NCBI RefSeq assembly: GCF_001517105.1
Contig: NZ_LPVF01000013.1
Coordinates: 186,001-250,000, forward strand
Source of the DNA: Bacillus halotolerans
GTDB lineage: Bacteria > Bacillota > Bacilli > Bacillales > Bacillaceae
DNA: 64,000 nucleotides
Direction: 5' to 3'
The translations under genes and the position numbers were made by a program. Positions within the stretch are counted from its first letter, which is position 1. The number at the start of each line of letters is the position of its first letter. Under the pieces are notes generated by a model that was given only the letters and a program-made list of their open reading frames with translations, was not told the origin of the DNA and did no database searches. Of the stretch, positions 44,370 to 56,478 are shown one piece after another.

Positions 44370-45484
44370 TCAATCAGCATAAAAAGTTTCGTATTCCGCG
44401 CGGGCTTCTATGCACTGTTCGGCCCGTTTGCGGTCATCATCGGATTGAAAACTGATCCTTAAAATCCCGTTAATATCTTCTCTCGTTTCAATAATGCGGA
44501 TATTCGTTATACTGATGCGTTCCGCAGCAAGTATAGCCGTTATCTCGGAAATCACCCCAGGATGATCTGGCACGTCTACGTATAAATCATAAAATGCCGG
44601 TATTGCGCCCTTCTGGCGGAGAGGCAGTCCATCACGGTAGTCCTTTGCCGTTTTAAAATAATTGAATAGTTTTTCCGCATCTCCATGCTCTACATATGTC
44701 CGGATCGTTTCAATCTCACGAGTCCACTCATCAAAACGATCTAAAATCTTATCTTTATTATGTAACAGAATATCACGCCACATTGCAGGACTGCTTGATG
44801 CAATTCGGGTAATATCCCGAAAACCGCCGGCAGCAAACCGCTTCACAAGCGGATAAAGCTCTTCCGAGTGATGGGTCTGATGCACAAGACTGGCTGCAAC
44901 AATATGCGGAAAATGACTGATCACGCTTGTTACGCCATCATGCTCTTCAGGCGACATTTCTACAAATTGGGCATTCGTCCCTTGCAGCAAATGTTTTAAC
45001 TGATTGACCGCTTGTCTGTCCGTTTTACGGCCCGGGGTTAAAATATAAAACGCATTTTCAAACAGAAATTCCTTTGCAGCGGCAACTCCTGATTTATGCG
45101 AGCCCGCCATCGGATGCCCTCCGACAAATTGGTAGCCGGCAGGCAGCACTTGATCGGCGTAATGAACCACTTTTTGCTTTGTGCTTCCTACGTCAGTAAT
45201 CAATAGCGGATGCTTAATTTCTGAATGGGCCAACTCTTCAAGCATAAGCAGCGTTTGCGCAACAGGTGTTGCAATAATAACGGTTGCAGCTTTTTTCGCG
45301 CCGTCAATAAACGATTCAGCACTCTCGTCTATCACACCTAATTTTAAGGCAGCCACTACCTGCTCATCTGAGATATCGACCCCAATAATGCGTTTTTCCG
45401 GATGTTTTTTTTGATGGCTAACGCAATAGAACCGCCTATCAATCCGAGACCGGCGAGCAATATTGTATCTTTGATTTGATTCAT
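44370..45484 (-). pseudogene. tyrA: TyrA, prephenate dehydrogenase, frameshifted near the N-terminus
   Basis: From ATG at 45484 (after AGGTG) the frame reads MNQIKDTILLAGLGLIGGSI, the NAD-binding GxGxxG loop. It then shifts within an A tract (T run 45405-45412, eight bases); nine would continue KKKHPEKRIIGVDIS and give 371 residues, the normal length. The ORF starting further upstream (45503) uses the wrong frame at the N-terminus. The remainder, including the catalytic region (VGGHPMAGSHKSG) and a C-terminal ACT domain (DVPDHPGVISEITAILA), is intact. It oxidises prephenate to 4-hydroxyphenylpyruvate. If the shift is real, the strain cannot make tyrosine. A sequencing error is likely. Confidence 0.87.
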
Positions 45485-45532
45485 TCATCATCACCTGGTT
45501 CATAGACTAAAGAGGTGATTCTTGACCACCTC

Positions 45533-46615
45533 TTATAAAATTTCAGCTAAAGTTGCGAGAATTTCCTCGTTTTGCTCTTTCGTGCCGATCGTAATCCGGA
45601 GTGAAGTCGGGAACCCTAATGCATTTCCTGATCGGACAATATAACCTTTTTGCAGCAATGCCTGAAACAACTCATCAGACGGGCGGTTAAAGTCTATTAA
45701 AACAAAGTTTGTCTGTGAAGGGTAGCACTTTAATCCGTGTGTTTCCGCAAAATCATAATACTGCTGAAGGCCTGCTTGATTTTTCTCGATACAAGAAGCG
45801 ATAAATTCTTGATCGTCAAGGGCTGCAATCGCGGCAGCCTGGCCAAGACGGCTGGTGTTAAACGGCTCTCTTGCCGGCTCTATTTGGCGGATCAATTTTT
45901 CGTCAGCAATACCGTATCCGACTCTAAGCGCCGCCAGACCGTATGCCTTTGAAAACGTGCGCAATATCATCAGATTGGAATACGTATTCAAAAGCGGTAT
46001 GCTTTCCGGGTAATCCTCAGCTGTTACATATTCATAATATGCTTCATCAAGAACAACGAGGACACGAGAAGGAACACGTTCCAGAAAGGAAGTCAATTCT
46101 CCTTCAGTTGTATAAGTTCCAGTCGGGTTGTTCGGGCTGCAAATCCAAACGACTTGAGTCTGTTCGTCAATCGCTTCAAGCATCGCGTCTAAATCATGAG
46201 AGCCGTCAGAACGAAGGGCAATTTCACGAACTTCAGCTCCTTCAATCACCGCATTATGCTTATATTGCGGAAAAGTCGGTGCTGCTGCAATCGTGTTTGT
46301 TTTGTCGTTTAAAAAAGCCCGGCATATAATTTGGATGATTTCATCTGAACCATTACCGAAAATAAGTGATGTTTCGCTCACATTGAGGTGCTCACTGAGC
46401 CTTGTCCGCAAAGCTGCGCTATATCCATCGGGATAAAGCGCAAGCTGTTGAATTTCATGATGAAGCGCCTCTTTTGCAGCTTCCGAACAGCCGTACGGAT
46501 TTTCGTTTGATGCAAGCTTCACGACTTTATCCAAGCCATATTCTGCTTTTACTGCTTCAATCGGTTTACCCGGCTGATAAGGCTTCAGTTGTTTTAAATG
46601 TTCTTTGATACGCAA
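45533..46615 (-). CDS. hisC: Histidinol-phosphate / aromatic aminotransferase
   Basis: 360 residues, PLP fold-type I. The PLP Lys is in [16 protein letters not shown], and CSPNNPTG is present. In B. subtilis this enzyme acts in histidine synthesis and also transaminates the aromatic keto-acids for Tyr and Phe, which explains its place between trpA and tyrA. It begins 12 bases after trpA. Confidence 0.96.
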   Translation of the reverse strand: MRIKEHLKQLKPYQPGKPIEAVKAEYGLDKVVKLASNENPYGCSEAAKEALHHEIQQLALYPDGYSAALRTRLSEHLNVSETSLIFGNGSDEIIQIICRAFLNDKTNTIAAAPTFPQYKHNAVIEGAEVREIALRSDGSHDLDAMLEAIDEQTQVVWICSPNNPTGTYTTEGELTSFLERVPSRVLVVLDEAYYEYVTAEDYPESIPLLNTYSNLMILRTFSKAYGLAALRVGYGIADEKLIRQIEPAREPFNTSRLGQAAAIAALDDQEFIASCIEKNQAGLQQYYDFAETHGLKCYPSQTNFVLIDFNRPSDELFQALLQKGYIVRSGNALGFPTSLRITIGTKEQNEEILATLAEIL

Positions 46616-46626
46616 ATCCAGTCACC

Positions 46627-47429
46627 TCATTTTAAACTGTACAAACCGCCAAACGTCTCCGCGTAATCTTCAAACTCCTGCACTGCACGATCTCTCATCT
46701 CAGTGCTGATGAGCCGATCCTTTAATTCTTCTATCTTTTTGACGAGCGCACTTCCCACTACGACACCGTCACAGATTTCATTCATCTTGACCACCTGCTC
46801 GCGGCTGGAAATACCAAACCCAACAGCAACCGGCACAGCGCTGAGGTTCTTCACTGTCCGGATAAATGGATAAGCTGATGAATTGAACTCATTTCGGACA
46901 CCGGTCACACCTAACGAAGATACACAGTAGACGAAGCCCTCGGCTTGTTCAATAATCGTTTTCAAACGGCTTTCGCTTGTCGGTGCAACTAAAGAAATAT
47001 ACGTTACCTCATGGGTTTTGCATTCCGCTTGAAGGCTGGCGCTCTCTTCTAAAGGCAGATCCGGAACAAGCAGGCCGTCTATATGATTTTCCCGCAGTAA
47101 AGCGAAAAAGTATTCTTTGTTCAATTGTAACACAGGATTATAATACGTAAAGAGGATAATGGGAATATTGACGCCATTTTTTTCATTTCTCCGCCTAATT
47201 CAATCGCTTTTACAATATTCATCCCGTTCTCAAGCGCCCGTTTTGAAGCCCGCTGAATCACCGGACCGTCTGCCAGCGGATCAGAGTATGCTACACCAAT
47301 CTCAAGTGCCGTGGCACCCGCTTTTTGGAGAGACTTAGCCAGTTCGATTGATACTTCCGGCAACGGATCACCCGCTGTAATAAACGGGATAAACAACTTT
47401 CCCGACTGCTGCAGGTCTACTTTAAACAT
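46627..47429 (-). pseudogene. trpA: TrpA, tryptophan synthase alpha, frameshifted
   Basis: The N-terminal part ([20 protein letters not shown], catalytic Glu in ALEIGVAYSDPLADGP) is read from 47429 and diverges after KAIELGGEMKK. The rest continues in another frame with LLVPDLPLEE and VGFGISSREQV. The shift lies in an A tract (T run 47177-47183, seven bases); eight would give 267 residues, the usual length. The alpha subunit cleaves indole-glycerol phosphate and passes indole to TrpB. A broken gene would give tryptophan (or indole) auxotrophy. Sequencing error is likely. Confidence 0.88.
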
Positions 47430-48624
47430 GCGCTTTCACCTCATCTTCCAATACGTTCATTAATGTGTTGACATCCTTGTCTCCTCTTCCTGATAAACAG
47501 ACGAGGATAGTTTGATCCCGCCCCATCTCTTTTGCGATTTTAAATGCCTTCGCTAATGCATGAGCAGATTCGATCGCTGGTAAAATCCCTTCTTTTTCTG
47601 ACAATAGTTTTAACGCGTTTACTGCTTCTTCATCAGTTATGCTATCGTATGTGACACGGCCGCTTTTATGCAAATAGGCGTGCTCCGGACCAATTCCCGG
47701 ATAGTCAAGTCCTGCTGAAATTGAATAAGGCTCAATAATTTGACCGTACTCGTCTTGAATGAGGTAAGTGAGCGAACCGTGAATCACACCGACAGTTCCT
47801 TTCGTAATGGTAGCGGCATGAAGAGGGGTGTCAATTCCTTTTCCTGCCGCTTCAGCACCGATCAGTTCAACATCTTCGTCTAAAAATGCCTGAAACATGC
47901 CTATCGCATTACTTCCGCCGCCTACGCAGGCAACGACTTTATCCGGCAGTGTTCCCTCAATGTCTTTCAGCTGATCCTTCGCTTCCTCTCCGATCATTTT
48001 TTGAAATTCCCGGACAATTTGCGGGTAAGGGTGCGGTCCGACAACCGATCCAATCATATAAAAATGATCCTCACAATGCTGAACCCAATAACGGATAGCC
48101 TCATTTGTCGCATCCTTCAGTGTCCCGTTTCCGCTTGTGACCGGCACAACCTCTGCTCCAAGAAGCTTCATTCGGAATACGTTCAGAGACTGGCGGGCGA
48201 CATCCTCTTCACCCATAAATACAATGCAGGAAAAACCAAACTTAGCAGCAACTGTGGCGGCGGCTACTCCATGCTGTCCGGCACCTGTTTCTGCAATGAT
48301 TTTCGTTTTGCCCATTTTTTTTGCAAGCAATGCCTGGCCTAAAGCATTGTTGATTTTATGAGAACCTGTATGGTTTAAATCTTCTCTTTTCAAATAAATT
48401 TTGGCGCCGCCTAAATATTCTGTGACTCGATCGGCATATGTTAATGCGGTCGGCCTGCCGGAATATTCAGCTAACAGCTTATGATATTCTCCCCTAAAAA
48501 CAGGATCATCCTTTATTTCCTTAAATGCTGTTTCAATTTCTTCTAACGGCTGCATAAGAGTTTCCGGAACAAATTTCCCGCCAAAATCGCCGTATCTGCC
48601 TATTTCATTCGGATATGGATACAT
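47422..48624 (-). CDS. trpB: Tryptophan synthase beta chain
   Basis: 400 residues. The PLP Lys is in [13 protein letters not shown] and the phosphate-binding GGGSNAIG loop is present. It condenses indole with serine. It overlaps trpF by 20 bases and trpA by 8, indicating coupling in the operon. Confidence 0.97.
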   Translation of the reverse strand: MYPYPNEIGRYGDFGGKFVPETLMQPLEEIETAFKEIKDDPVFRGEYHKLLAEYSGRPTALTYADRVTEYLGGAKIYLKREDLNHTGSHKINNALGQALLAKKMGKTKIIAETGAGQHGVAAATVAAKFGFSCIVFMGEEDVARQSLNVFRMKLLGAEVVPVTSGNGTLKDATNEAIRYWVQHCEDHFYMIGSVVGPHPYPQIVREFQKMIGEEAKDQLKDIEGTLPDKVVACVGGGSNAIGMFQAFLDEDVELIGAEAAGKGIDTPLHAATITKGTVGVIHGSLTYLIQDEYGQIIEPYSISAGLDYPGIGPEHAYLHKSGRVTYDSITDEEAVNALKLLSEKEGILPAIESAHALAKAFKIAKEMGRDQTILVCLSGRGDKDVNTLMNVLEDEVKAHV

Positions 48625-49258
48625 ATCGGTTCATCCTTTCTTCTAAGAGCCTAATCAGTTTGTCATCTTTTTGTCCGTTTTTTTCTATTCCGCTGGCAAG
48701 ATCGACTCCGCCCGGTCTCCATTTTAATAAGTCTGCGATTGTGTCGGGATTCACGCCGCCTGCGATGAAACACCGTTTCCCCGTTTGTTCAGCTTTCTGC
48801 TGATATTCAGGCACACAATCCCAAGCAAAAGCCACTCCAGTCCCGCCTCTTGCCCCTTTTACAGATGAGTCAATCACAAAACCGTCTACAGAATCGTTAA
48901 AGCGGTCCAAGTCCTGAATTGCTGTGCTGTTATGATGGAGCGCCTTCCATATTTCACAATTTGTCAGCAGACGGAGGGCTTCAGCATCCTTTGGCGTCTC
49001 ATCACCATGAAGCTGGATGACGTCAAGCTGCAAATCGCCTGCTATACGGGCAATCGTTCCCAGCGATTCATTCACAAAAACGCCTGCAATCTGTTTTTCG
49101 GTGCGAACTTGGCTCAGCCACTTTTTCACATCTGCCGGAGATACTTTTCGTTTACTGACAGCAAAAATAAAACCCAGATAATCTGCCTGTGAATCCGCTG
49201 CAAGTTGCAGATCCTGCAGAGACCGTATACCGCAATACTTTAATGCCGGTTTTTTCAC
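48605..49258 (-). CDS. trpF: Phosphoribosylanthranilate isomerase
   Basis: 217 residues, TIM barrel. The catalytic Cys is in LKYCGI and the catalytic Asp in [12 protein letters not shown]. It isomerises PRA to CdRP. The start is GTG at 49258 with GGGGAGTGAGG before it, five bases from the trpC stop. This is the most diverged trp protein compared with 168 as I remember it. Confidence 0.94.
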   Translation of the reverse strand: MKKPALKYCGIRSLQDLQLAADSQADYLGFIFAVSKRKVSPADVKKWLSQVRTEKQIAGVFVNESLGTIARIAGDLQLDVIQLHGDETPKDAEALRLLTNCEIWKALHHNSTAIQDLDRFNDSVDGFVIDSSVKGARGGTGVAFAWDCVPEYQQKAEQTGKRCFIAGGVNPDTIADLLKWRPGGVDLASGIEKNGQKDDKLIRLLEERMNRYVSISE

Positions 49259-49262
49259 ATCC

Positions 49263-50015
49263 TCACTCCCCATACAAAGCATGGATTGCTTTTTTCTGTG
49301 AATGCTGTCTCATCAATGACTCTCCGATGAGAACAGCTCGTGCTCCATGTTCTTTGACAAATGTTAAATGTTCTAAAGAACCAATGCCGCTTTCACTGAC
49401 AAGCAAGCATTCTTTCGGAACTAGGGATGCAATCTGTTTCGTCTGTTCGAGCGAAGTTTCAAACGTTTTTAAGTTTCGATTATTAATACCGAGAATATCA
49501 GGGGTGAATACCTTCACTATTTGTTCAAGCGTCGTTTGATCATGAACCTCCACTAACACGTCCATTTCCTTTTCCCCTGCTTCGAGATACAACTCGTGAA
49601 GCTGTACGGGGTCAAGCACCTCTCCGATTAACAATATGGCATCTGCTCCGATTCTCTTTGATTCCTCCACTTGAATCGAATCAATAATAAAATCTTTTCT
49701 CAGCACCGGAATCGAAACAGCACGCTTTACGTCTGATAAATAATTGTTTTTCCCTTGGAAAAACGGAAAGTCAGTTAAAACAGAAAGCGCGTCTGCCTGC
49801 GCAGCTTCATAGTCTTTTGCAATCCGCTCCGGAACAAAATCTTCTTTAATGAGTCCTTTTGACGGCGACGCTTTTTTGACTTCGGCAATCAATCCGATAA
49901 AACGGTTCGGGTTATCCAGCGCCTCTTTAAAAGACCGTTTTTCAAAAGGCTGCTCTTCTGGCAGGATGAGAGTTTTGACTTCTTCTTTTTTTTGATTGAT
50001 TATGTTTTCAAGCAT
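49263..50015 (-). CDS. trpC: Indole-3-glycerol-phosphate synthase
   Basis: 250 residues, TIM barrel with [11 protein letters not shown] (catalytic Lys) and [10 protein letters not shown]. It closes CdRP to indole-glycerol phosphate. An eight-base T tract near its N-terminus (49986-49993) is in frame, unlike those in trpA and tyrA. It overlaps trpD by eight bases. Confidence 0.96.
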   Translation of the reverse strand: MLENIINQKKEEVKTLILPEEQPFEKRSFKEALDNPNRFIGLIAEVKKASPSKGLIKEDFVPERIAKDYEAAQADALSVLTDFPFFQGKNNYLSDVKRAVSIPVLRKDFIIDSIQVEESKRIGADAILLIGEVLDPVQLHELYLEAGEKEMDVLVEVHDQTTLEQIVKVFTPDILGINNRNLKTFETSLEQTKQIASLVPKECLLVSESGIGSLEHLTFVKEHGARAVLIGESLMRQHSQKKAIHALYGE

Positions 50016-51024
50016 AGATCTCTCCCTCTTTCTGTTTCAGTCTATTGAGCTGCGCTGCGGCACCTCCGCTTGCAATCGTTTCTAACGCAAGCTCCGTTCC
50101 TTCTTTCAGTGTTTCGGCAATACCCGCCGTGTATATCGCAGCGCCGGCATTCAAGGCTGTAATATATAAAGCTGATCGGCTGCTTTTATTTTCAAAAATA
50201 TTCTGAATCAGATGAGCGCTTTCTGTCGGTGACTGCACCTGTATATCTTCAAGTCTGCCATTTTGGAAGCCGAAGTCTTCGGGTGAAACAGTATATTCCC
50301 GGCGCTCTCCATCCTTTATTTCAATCACATCGGTCGGTGATGTAACCGAAAGCTCATCTAAACCGTCACGGCTTGCTGCGAATAGTACATGCTTCGGCTG
50401 GAACATTTCCAGTGCGCTTGCCATCAATCCCGCTTTTTCAGCAGAATAGACACCGATCACCTGACGCTTCGCCTGCAAAGGATTGCTGAGCGGTCCGAGC
50501 AGATTAAAAATCGTTCTAAATCCGAGCTCTTTTCTTGTGCCCGCTACATGTTTCATGGACGAATGATAAAGCGGTGCAAAGAGAAATCCCATGTTATTTG
50601 TTTCAATGCTGACTCTGACTTCTTCAGGTGTGGTTTGAATTGGTATTCCAAGCTCTTCAAGAACATCGGCGCTTCCGCTTTTAGAAGATACGGAGCGATT
50701 GCCGTGCTTAGCAATTTTAGCTCCTGCTGCTGAAGCAACGATTGCCGATGCCGTTGAAATATTAAAGGTAGAGATGCCGTCACCGCCTGTACCGCATGTG
50801 TCAACCACATCATGAAGTCCGTCTACCGTAAGGGCATGTGTCCGCATGGCTTTCACAAAGCCCGCCAGCTCTTCTGCAGTTTCGCCCCGATGAGCCAGGA
50901 TTGACAATATACCGCCCATTTCAGAAGGAGTCATTTCTGCTGTCATCATCATATTCATAAGCGCTTCCGCTTCAACGGCAGTAAGTGTCTTTCCGTCAAC
51001 GCATGTTTGCAGAAATTGGTTCAT
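50008..51024 (-). CDS. trpD: Anthranilate phosphoribosyltransferase
   Basis: 338 residues. The PRPP-binding glycine loop [17 protein letters not shown] and [20 protein letters not shown] are intact. It joins PRPP to anthranilate. The start at 51024 follows AAGGGGGATGAAGCTG; the longer frame upstream lies inside trpE, whose end it overlaps by 29 bases. Confidence 0.96.
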   Translation of the reverse strand: MNQFLQTCVDGKTLTAVEAEALMNMMMTAEMTPSEMGGILSILAHRGETAEELAGFVKAMRTHALTVDGLHDVVDTCGTGGDGISTFNISTASAIVASAAGAKIAKHGNRSVSSKSGSADVLEELGIPIQTTPEEVRVSIETNNMGFLFAPLYHSSMKHVAGTRKELGFRTIFNLLGPLSNPLQAKRQVIGVYSAEKAGLMASALEMFQPKHVLFAASRDGLDELSVTSPTDVIEIKDGERREYTVSPEDFGFQNGRLEDIQVQSPTESAHLIQNIFENKSSRSALYITALNAGAAIYTAGIAETLKEGTELALETIASGGAAAQLNRLKQKEGEIYA

Positions 51025-52543
51025 CAGCTTCATCCCCCTTGCTACGAAACATGTCTTCAGCAATATGAATGGTTTTCAGCAGTGCGCCCGCTTTGTTGCA
51101 GCTTTCTTCATATTCGGCTTCCGGCACAGAATCAGCAACAATACCTGCTCCAGCCTGTATCGATGCAACACCGTTTTTTACGCTCATGGTCCGGATCGTA
51201 ATACAGGAGTCGATATTCCCGTCAAATCCGATGTAGGCGATGCAGCCGCCGTATGTCTCTCTCGGTGTCGGCTCCAATTCATTTAAAAGCTGCATGGCGC
51301 GGATTTTTGGGGCCCCGGTTAAAGTTCCCGCAGGAAAAGCCGACATTAGCGCATCGACAGGGTGAACTCCCTCTTTCAACCTCCCTGTGACGACTGAAAT
51401 GATGTGCATAACATGTGAAAATGAGACGATCTTTGTGAACTCCGGCACAGCAACCGATCCATACTCTGCCACTCTGCCGATATCGTTTCGAGCTAGATCA
51501 ACGAGCATATAATGCTCCGCTTTTTCTTTTTCATCTTTCATCAGCTCAATTTTGAGTTTTTCATCTTCCTCTTTGTCTGCGCCTCTTTTTCTTGTTCCGG
51601 CAATCGGATGGATTTCCAAATGCCCGTCTTGAACGTGGATTAACCGTTCCGGAGAGCTGCCGACAATCTCTCTGTCCAGGAGTTTTATATAATACATATA
51701 CGGCGAAGGATTGACGATTCGCAGCACTCTGTACAATTCAAAGGAATCTGCTGTTATCGGAATCTCAAATTTTTGTGACAGGACACCTTGAAAGATGTCG
51801 CCTGCTTTTATATATTCTTTGATCTTTTCTACATCTGCCATAAACGCTGATTTTTCGTAATTTGAAGATACTGAATCGAAACCTGGTGTCTTATATGACT
51901 CAGATGAAAGAAACAGTTCTTTTATGTTTTTTTGATCCATCATCTTATCAATGAGGCCTTGGAGCTCTCGGTGATTTTTATTGAACACAGCAATTTTTTC
52001 AGCTTCAGTTTCTTGTCCATTCAATCTAGCATACTGAATAAAGTGGACGTTTTTTGTTTCATGATCATAAGCAATTAATGTGCTGCAAACAAACAGCATA
52101 CACTTTTCAAATTCCGTTTCCTTCCTGTGGCGAGGAACAGAAGGTTCAATCATCGGGATCATATCATAGCTTAAATACCCGACAGCTCCGCCTACAAAGG
52201 GAATGGCAAGCTCTGGTGTTTTGATTTTGTATGCTGCATTCATCCAATCCAGAACCTCTTTTAATTCTTTTCCAGTGTAAAGGGATCGGTCATTCTCATC
52301 TTGAGCAGTAAAATCATTTTGCTGTTCTTTGATCGTGAGAAATGGCTGAAGGCCGATGAACGAATATCTGGACCAATTTGATGTGTCATCCTTGCTTTCA
52401 AGAAGGTAAGTGATCTTCCTGTCCAGCTGCTCGATCATTTGGATAGGTGTCAGTGTGTCAACTGTGAATGTCTCCACAATCGGTATGGTGCGGTAGGACA
52501 TACTGTCCTCTAAAAATGCAGAAATGTTTGATTGGAAATTCAT
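50996..52543 (-). CDS. trpE: Anthranilate synthase component I
   Basis: 515 residues. Chorismate-binding domain motifs are PIAGTRKRGAD, LVDLARNDIGRVA and SAFPAGTLTGAPK. It converts chorismate to anthranilate; the glutamine amidotransferase (PabA/TrpG) is encoded elsewhere in B. subtilis. The ATG at 52543 follows AAAGGAGTGAGAGCA. Expression is controlled by TRAP through the upstream leader. Confidence 0.96.
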   Translation of the reverse strand: MNFQSNISAFLEDSMSYRTIPIVETFTVDTLTPIQMIEQLDRKITYLLESKDDTSNWSRYSFIGLQPFLTIKEQQNDFTAQDENDRSLYTGKELKEVLDWMNAAYKIKTPELAIPFVGGAVGYLSYDMIPMIEPSVPRHRKETEFEKCMLFVCSTLIAYDHETKNVHFIQYARLNGQETEAEKIAVFNKNHRELQGLIDKMMDQKNIKELFLSSESYKTPGFDSVSSNYEKSAFMADVEKIKEYIKAGDIFQGVLSQKFEIPITADSFELYRVLRIVNPSPYMYYIKLLDREIVGSSPERLIHVQDGHLEIHPIAGTRKRGADKEEDEKLKIELMKDEKEKAEHYMLVDLARNDIGRVAEYGSVAVPEFTKIVSFSHVMHIISVVTGRLKEGVHPVDALMSAFPAGTLTGAPKIRAMQLLNELEPTPRETYGGCIAYIGFDGNIDSCITIRTMSVKNGVASIQAGAGIVADSVPEAEYEESCNKAGALLKTIHIAEDMFRSKGDEADEPISANMR

Positions 52544-52615
52544 TGCTCTCACTCCTTTTGGCAAGGAGAATGAGAAGAAGGCATGAGAGGGAAAATCAAG
52601 ATATAACAAAATAAA

Positions 52616-52639
52616 CCCAAAAGAAAGGCTTCTTTTGGG
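52616..52639 (-). terminator. trp attenuator terminator
   Basis: CCCAAAAGAA/TTCTTTTGGG hairpin followed by a T-rich stretch in the trp leader. It forms when TRAP is bound to the triplets and would otherwise be displaced by an antiterminator that includes them. Confidence 0.93.
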
Positions 52640-52657
52640 TAGAATAAACATACATGT

Positions 52658-52715
52658 CTCAGCTCAACTACACTCATTCTCTGCTACCCTATTCTCTAAC
52701 TCAACTCATTCACTA
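52658..52715 (-). promoter_or_regulatory. TRAP-binding site of the trp leader (11 triplets)
   Basis: Eleven triplets are readable in the leader RNA: seven GAG and four UAG. Spacers are mostly two or three bases. The first spacer is five bases here (TAG-tgaat-GAG). An 11-mer TRAP ring (MtrB, gene at 59.7 kb) charged with tryptophan binds them and favours the terminator. Confidence 0.93.
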
Positions 52716-52754
52716 AGCTTTATACACACTCTTGTGTATTTCTAAGCTGTTCTA

Positions 52755-52784
52755 ATCGTATTACAATTCATTATTTTTTGTCAA
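52755..52784 (-). promoter_or_regulatory. trp operon promoter inside the end of aroH
   Basis: TTGACA and TACGAT at 18-bp spacing on the minus strand, mostly within the last codons of aroH. It allows the trp genes to be transcribed separately from the upstream aro genes. Confidence 0.85.
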
Positions 52785-53144
52785 TGATAAATCGGGTCTT
52801 AATACAACTGCTTTTTCTAAATAGACATGTCTGATTTGATTCTGAGGAACATCAGTCTGAACAGTCATCATGACCCTTATACATTTTTTCAGCCCGCCTG
52901 TAACATCCATTTCCTGCATACATGTCACCGGCACATACTGCCAGCCAGAAAGCTCGCGGACAGCTTTTGCCGGGAAAACAGAGTGCAGGTCAGGCGTCGC
53001 CGATAGAAGCATTTGAACAACATCTTCCGGCTTTGTTTTGTTTTCTTCTATCATTTTTTCTAACAGCTGTTTGGTTTTTTGCAAAATTTCTTCTTCAGTG
53101 TCCTTTTCGACTGTAGTTGCTCCGCGAATTCCACGAATCATCAT
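52761..53144 (-). CDS. aroH: Chorismate mutase, AroH class
   Basis: 127 residues, the trimeric AroH-type mutase. [17 protein letters not shown] and the active-site region with Arg90 (KCIRVMMTV) are present. It rearranges chorismate to prephenate for Tyr and Phe. The start at 53144 follows GGAGGAGACATC and overlaps the aroB stop by four bases. Its 3' end contains the trp promoter. Confidence 0.96.
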   Translation of the reverse strand: MMIRGIRGATTVEKDTEEEILQKTKQLLEKMIEENKTKPEDVVQMLLSATPDLHSVFPAKAVRELSGWQYVPVTCMQEMDVTGGLKKCIRVMMTVQTDVPQNQIRHVYLEKAVVLRPDLSLTKNNEL

Positions 53145-54229
53145 GATGTCTCCTCCATTCGCCATTTGTTCAGCCAGCTCTCAAGTTCATCTCTTGAAAA
53201 CGTATGGTCGGCGACTTTTCCTAATTCTTTGAGAACGATGAATTGAATCATACCGCCGCGGGTTTTTTTATCATTCATCATACGGTCTAAAAGTACGGAA
53301 GTTGCCGTTTCTTTTTTAATGCGGCTTGGATAGCCCAGGTTCTTAAGCCAGCTGACTAATCGATTTCTGTCCATTTTACAGCCGGCTTCATGTTCACTTA
53401 TATATAAAGCAAACTGCATACCGAGTGCTACCGCATCACCGTGGGTGATCTGTCCGTAGCCATACTCCGCCTCAACTGCGTGGCCGAGTGTATGCCCAAA
53501 GTTAAGATAGGCTCTGATTCCTTCTTCCTTTTCATCCTGATGAACGACAGACGCTTTAATCGAAATACCTTTAAAAATCATGTCATTCAGCTGCTCGCTG
53601 GTGATATCGTTCAGTGAGTGAATGCCCAGCAGGTCTTTCAGGAATTCTCTGTCATAAATAAAAGCATGCTTAATCACTTCTGCCATCCCGGACCGAAGCT
53701 CTTTTTCCGGTAGGGAACGGATAAAGTCCGTATCGTAAAGCACGGCTTTGGGCTGATAAAATGCGCCGATCAGATTTTTTCCAAGCGGATGATTCACCGC
53801 TACTTTTCCTCCGACCGCGCTGTCATGCGCCAAAAGCGTTGTAGGCATTTGAATGAAATCAATGCCGCGCATAAAAGTGGCAGCCACAAATCCAGCAAGA
53901 TCTCCTACAACACCGCCTCCAAAAGCGATGATGCATGAGGAGCGATCCATATGAAATCGAATCGCTTCACTCTGCAGTTTCGTGTACATATCCATTGATT
54001 TCGCCTGCTCTCCGCTCGGCACCGTCACTTTTTTCACAGGCCATTTTTCTTCCAGCAGGTGAAGCATTTCATCACCGTACAGGCGATCCACTTCTTCATC
54101 GGTAACAAGCATAATGCGTGTTAATGGCCTGTTTAGCGAGGTTAATAGTTCACAAGCCTTTTTTCTGATTCCTTGTCCGATAAATACAGGATACGAAGAG
54201 GAAGCGGTTTGAACATGCAGTGTTCTCAT
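53141..54229 (-). CDS. aroB: 3-dehydroquinate synthase
   Basis: 362 residues. The NAD-binding segment [14 protein letters not shown] and metal ligands (Glu in [10 protein letters not shown], His in [10 protein letters not shown]) are present. It makes the first ring in the shikimate pathway. It is coupled to aroF by a one-base overlap (TAATG). Confidence 0.97.
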   Translation of the reverse strand: MRTLHVQTASSSYPVFIGQGIRKKACELLTSLNRPLTRIMLVTDEEVDRLYGDEMLHLLEEKWPVKKVTVPSGEQAKSMDMYTKLQSEAIRFHMDRSSCIIAFGGGVVGDLAGFVAATFMRGIDFIQMPTTLLAHDSAVGGKVAVNHPLGKNLIGAFYQPKAVLYDTDFIRSLPEKELRSGMAEVIKHAFIYDREFLKDLLGIHSLNDITSEQLNDMIFKGISIKASVVHQDEKEEGIRAYLNFGHTLGHAVEAEYGYGQITHGDAVALGMQFALYISEHEAGCKMDRNRLVSWLKNLGYPSRIKKETATSVLLDRMMNDKKTRGGMIQFIVLKELGKVADHTFSRDELESWLNKWRMEETS

Positions 54230-55401
54230 TAAAATTCCCTCGACAGTTTTCTCATATTCTCCACGTTTTCTCTAATGCGGTCAATTTGGTCTAAGCCGAA
54301 TTGTTCAACAACAGCGTTCGCAATTTCCCATGCAACAGCAGCTTCCGCCACTACACTTGCCGCTGGCACTGCGCAGCTGTCTGAACGTTCAATACTGGCT
54401 GAAAACGGTTCTTTCGTTTCAATATCCACACTTTTCAGCGGTTTATATAATGTCGGAATCGGCTTCATGACTCCGCGGACAACGATTGGCATTCCTGTCG
54501 TCATGCCGCCTTCCAATCCGCCAAGTCTGTTCGTAGCACGCGTATATCCTTTTTCTTCGTCCCAAATGATTTCGTCATGAACCTCGCTTCCGTTTCTTCC
54601 GGCCGCTTCAAAGCCGATGCCGAATTCCACACCTTTAAATGCATTAATAGACAGTACTGCCGCAGCAAGCTTGCTGTCCAGTTTACGGTCATAATGAACG
54701 TAGCTGCCCACGCCCACCGGCATTCCTTCAACAATCACTTCCACAATTCCGCCGATGGAATCTCCGTTTGCCTTCGCTTCGTCAATGGCATCCATCATTT
54801 TTTTGCCTGCTTCTTCATCGTAGCATCTGACCGGAGACTCTTCAGTCACACGCTTTAAGTCATCAATTGAAGTATAATCCGTTTTTTCCGCCTTAACTGC
54901 CCCGATCTGTAATACGTGGCCCGCTACCTTAATGCCAAGCTCAGAAAGGATCTTTTTAGCGACAGCGCCTGCCGCCACTCTTACGGTCGTTTCACGTGCT
55001 GAAGAGCGCTCAAGCACATTTCTCATATCGCGGTGGTTATATTTAATCGCACCGTTTAAATCTGCGTGTCCCGGTCTTGGTCTGGAAATTTGGCGTTTCA
55101 TTTCCTTTTCTTCTTCTTCAGTAATCGGAGCCGCACCCATAATTTTAGTCCAGTGTTTCCAATCGTTATTTTCTACGACAAGAGCGATTGGTGAACCGAG
55201 AGTGCGGGCATGGCGCACCCCGCTCATAATTTTCGCCTGGTCCTTTTCGATCTGCATGCGGCGCCCGCGGCCATGGCCTTTCTGCCGTCTGCCAAGCTCA
55301 AAGTTGATATCTTCCTCAGTTATGTAAAGCCCCGCAGGCACACCTTCAATAATGGTTGTCAATTGGGGGCCGTGTGATTCACCGGCTGTTAAATATCTCA
55401 T
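54229..55401 (-). CDS. aroF: Chorismate synthase
   Basis: 390 residues. FMN-dependent enzyme motifs GESHGPQ (N-terminus), [21 protein letters not shown] and [10 protein letters not shown] are present. It converts EPSP to chorismate, the branch point for Tyr, Phe, Trp, folate and menaquinone. The start at 55401 follows GAAGGGAGAAGAA. First gene of the aro-trp supraoperon. Confidence 0.97.
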   Translation of the reverse strand: MRYLTAGESHGPQLTTIIEGVPAGLYITEEDINFELGRRQKGHGRGRRMQIEKDQAKIMSGVRHARTLGSPIALVVENNDWKHWTKIMGAAPITEEEEKEMKRQISRPRPGHADLNGAIKYNHRDMRNVLERSSARETTVRVAAGAVAKKILSELGIKVAGHVLQIGAVKAEKTDYTSIDDLKRVTEESPVRCYDEEAGKKMMDAIDEAKANGDSIGGIVEVIVEGMPVGVGSYVHYDRKLDSKLAAAVLSINAFKGVEFGIGFEAAGRNGSEVHDEIIWDEEKGYTRATNRLGGLEGGMTTGMPIVVRGVMKPIPTLYKPLKSVDIETKEPFSASIERSDSCAVPAASVVAEAAVAWEIANAVVEQFGLDQIDRIRENVENMRKLSREF

Positions 55402-55475
55402 GACTTCTTCTCCCTTCATCGCATTAACGCTTTTAAGTAAAACTACTATAACATATTTTTCGGCAAAAAGTCAGT

Positions 55476-56470
<995 letters not shown>

Positions 56471-56478
56471 AGCAATGA

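Noticed and set aside
44370..45503. 377-residue open frame at tyrA with an intact N-terminus
   Set aside because: Its first 33 residues are unlike TyrA; the correct N-terminus with the GxGxxG loop is in another frame from 45484, so this frame is a product of the frameshift.
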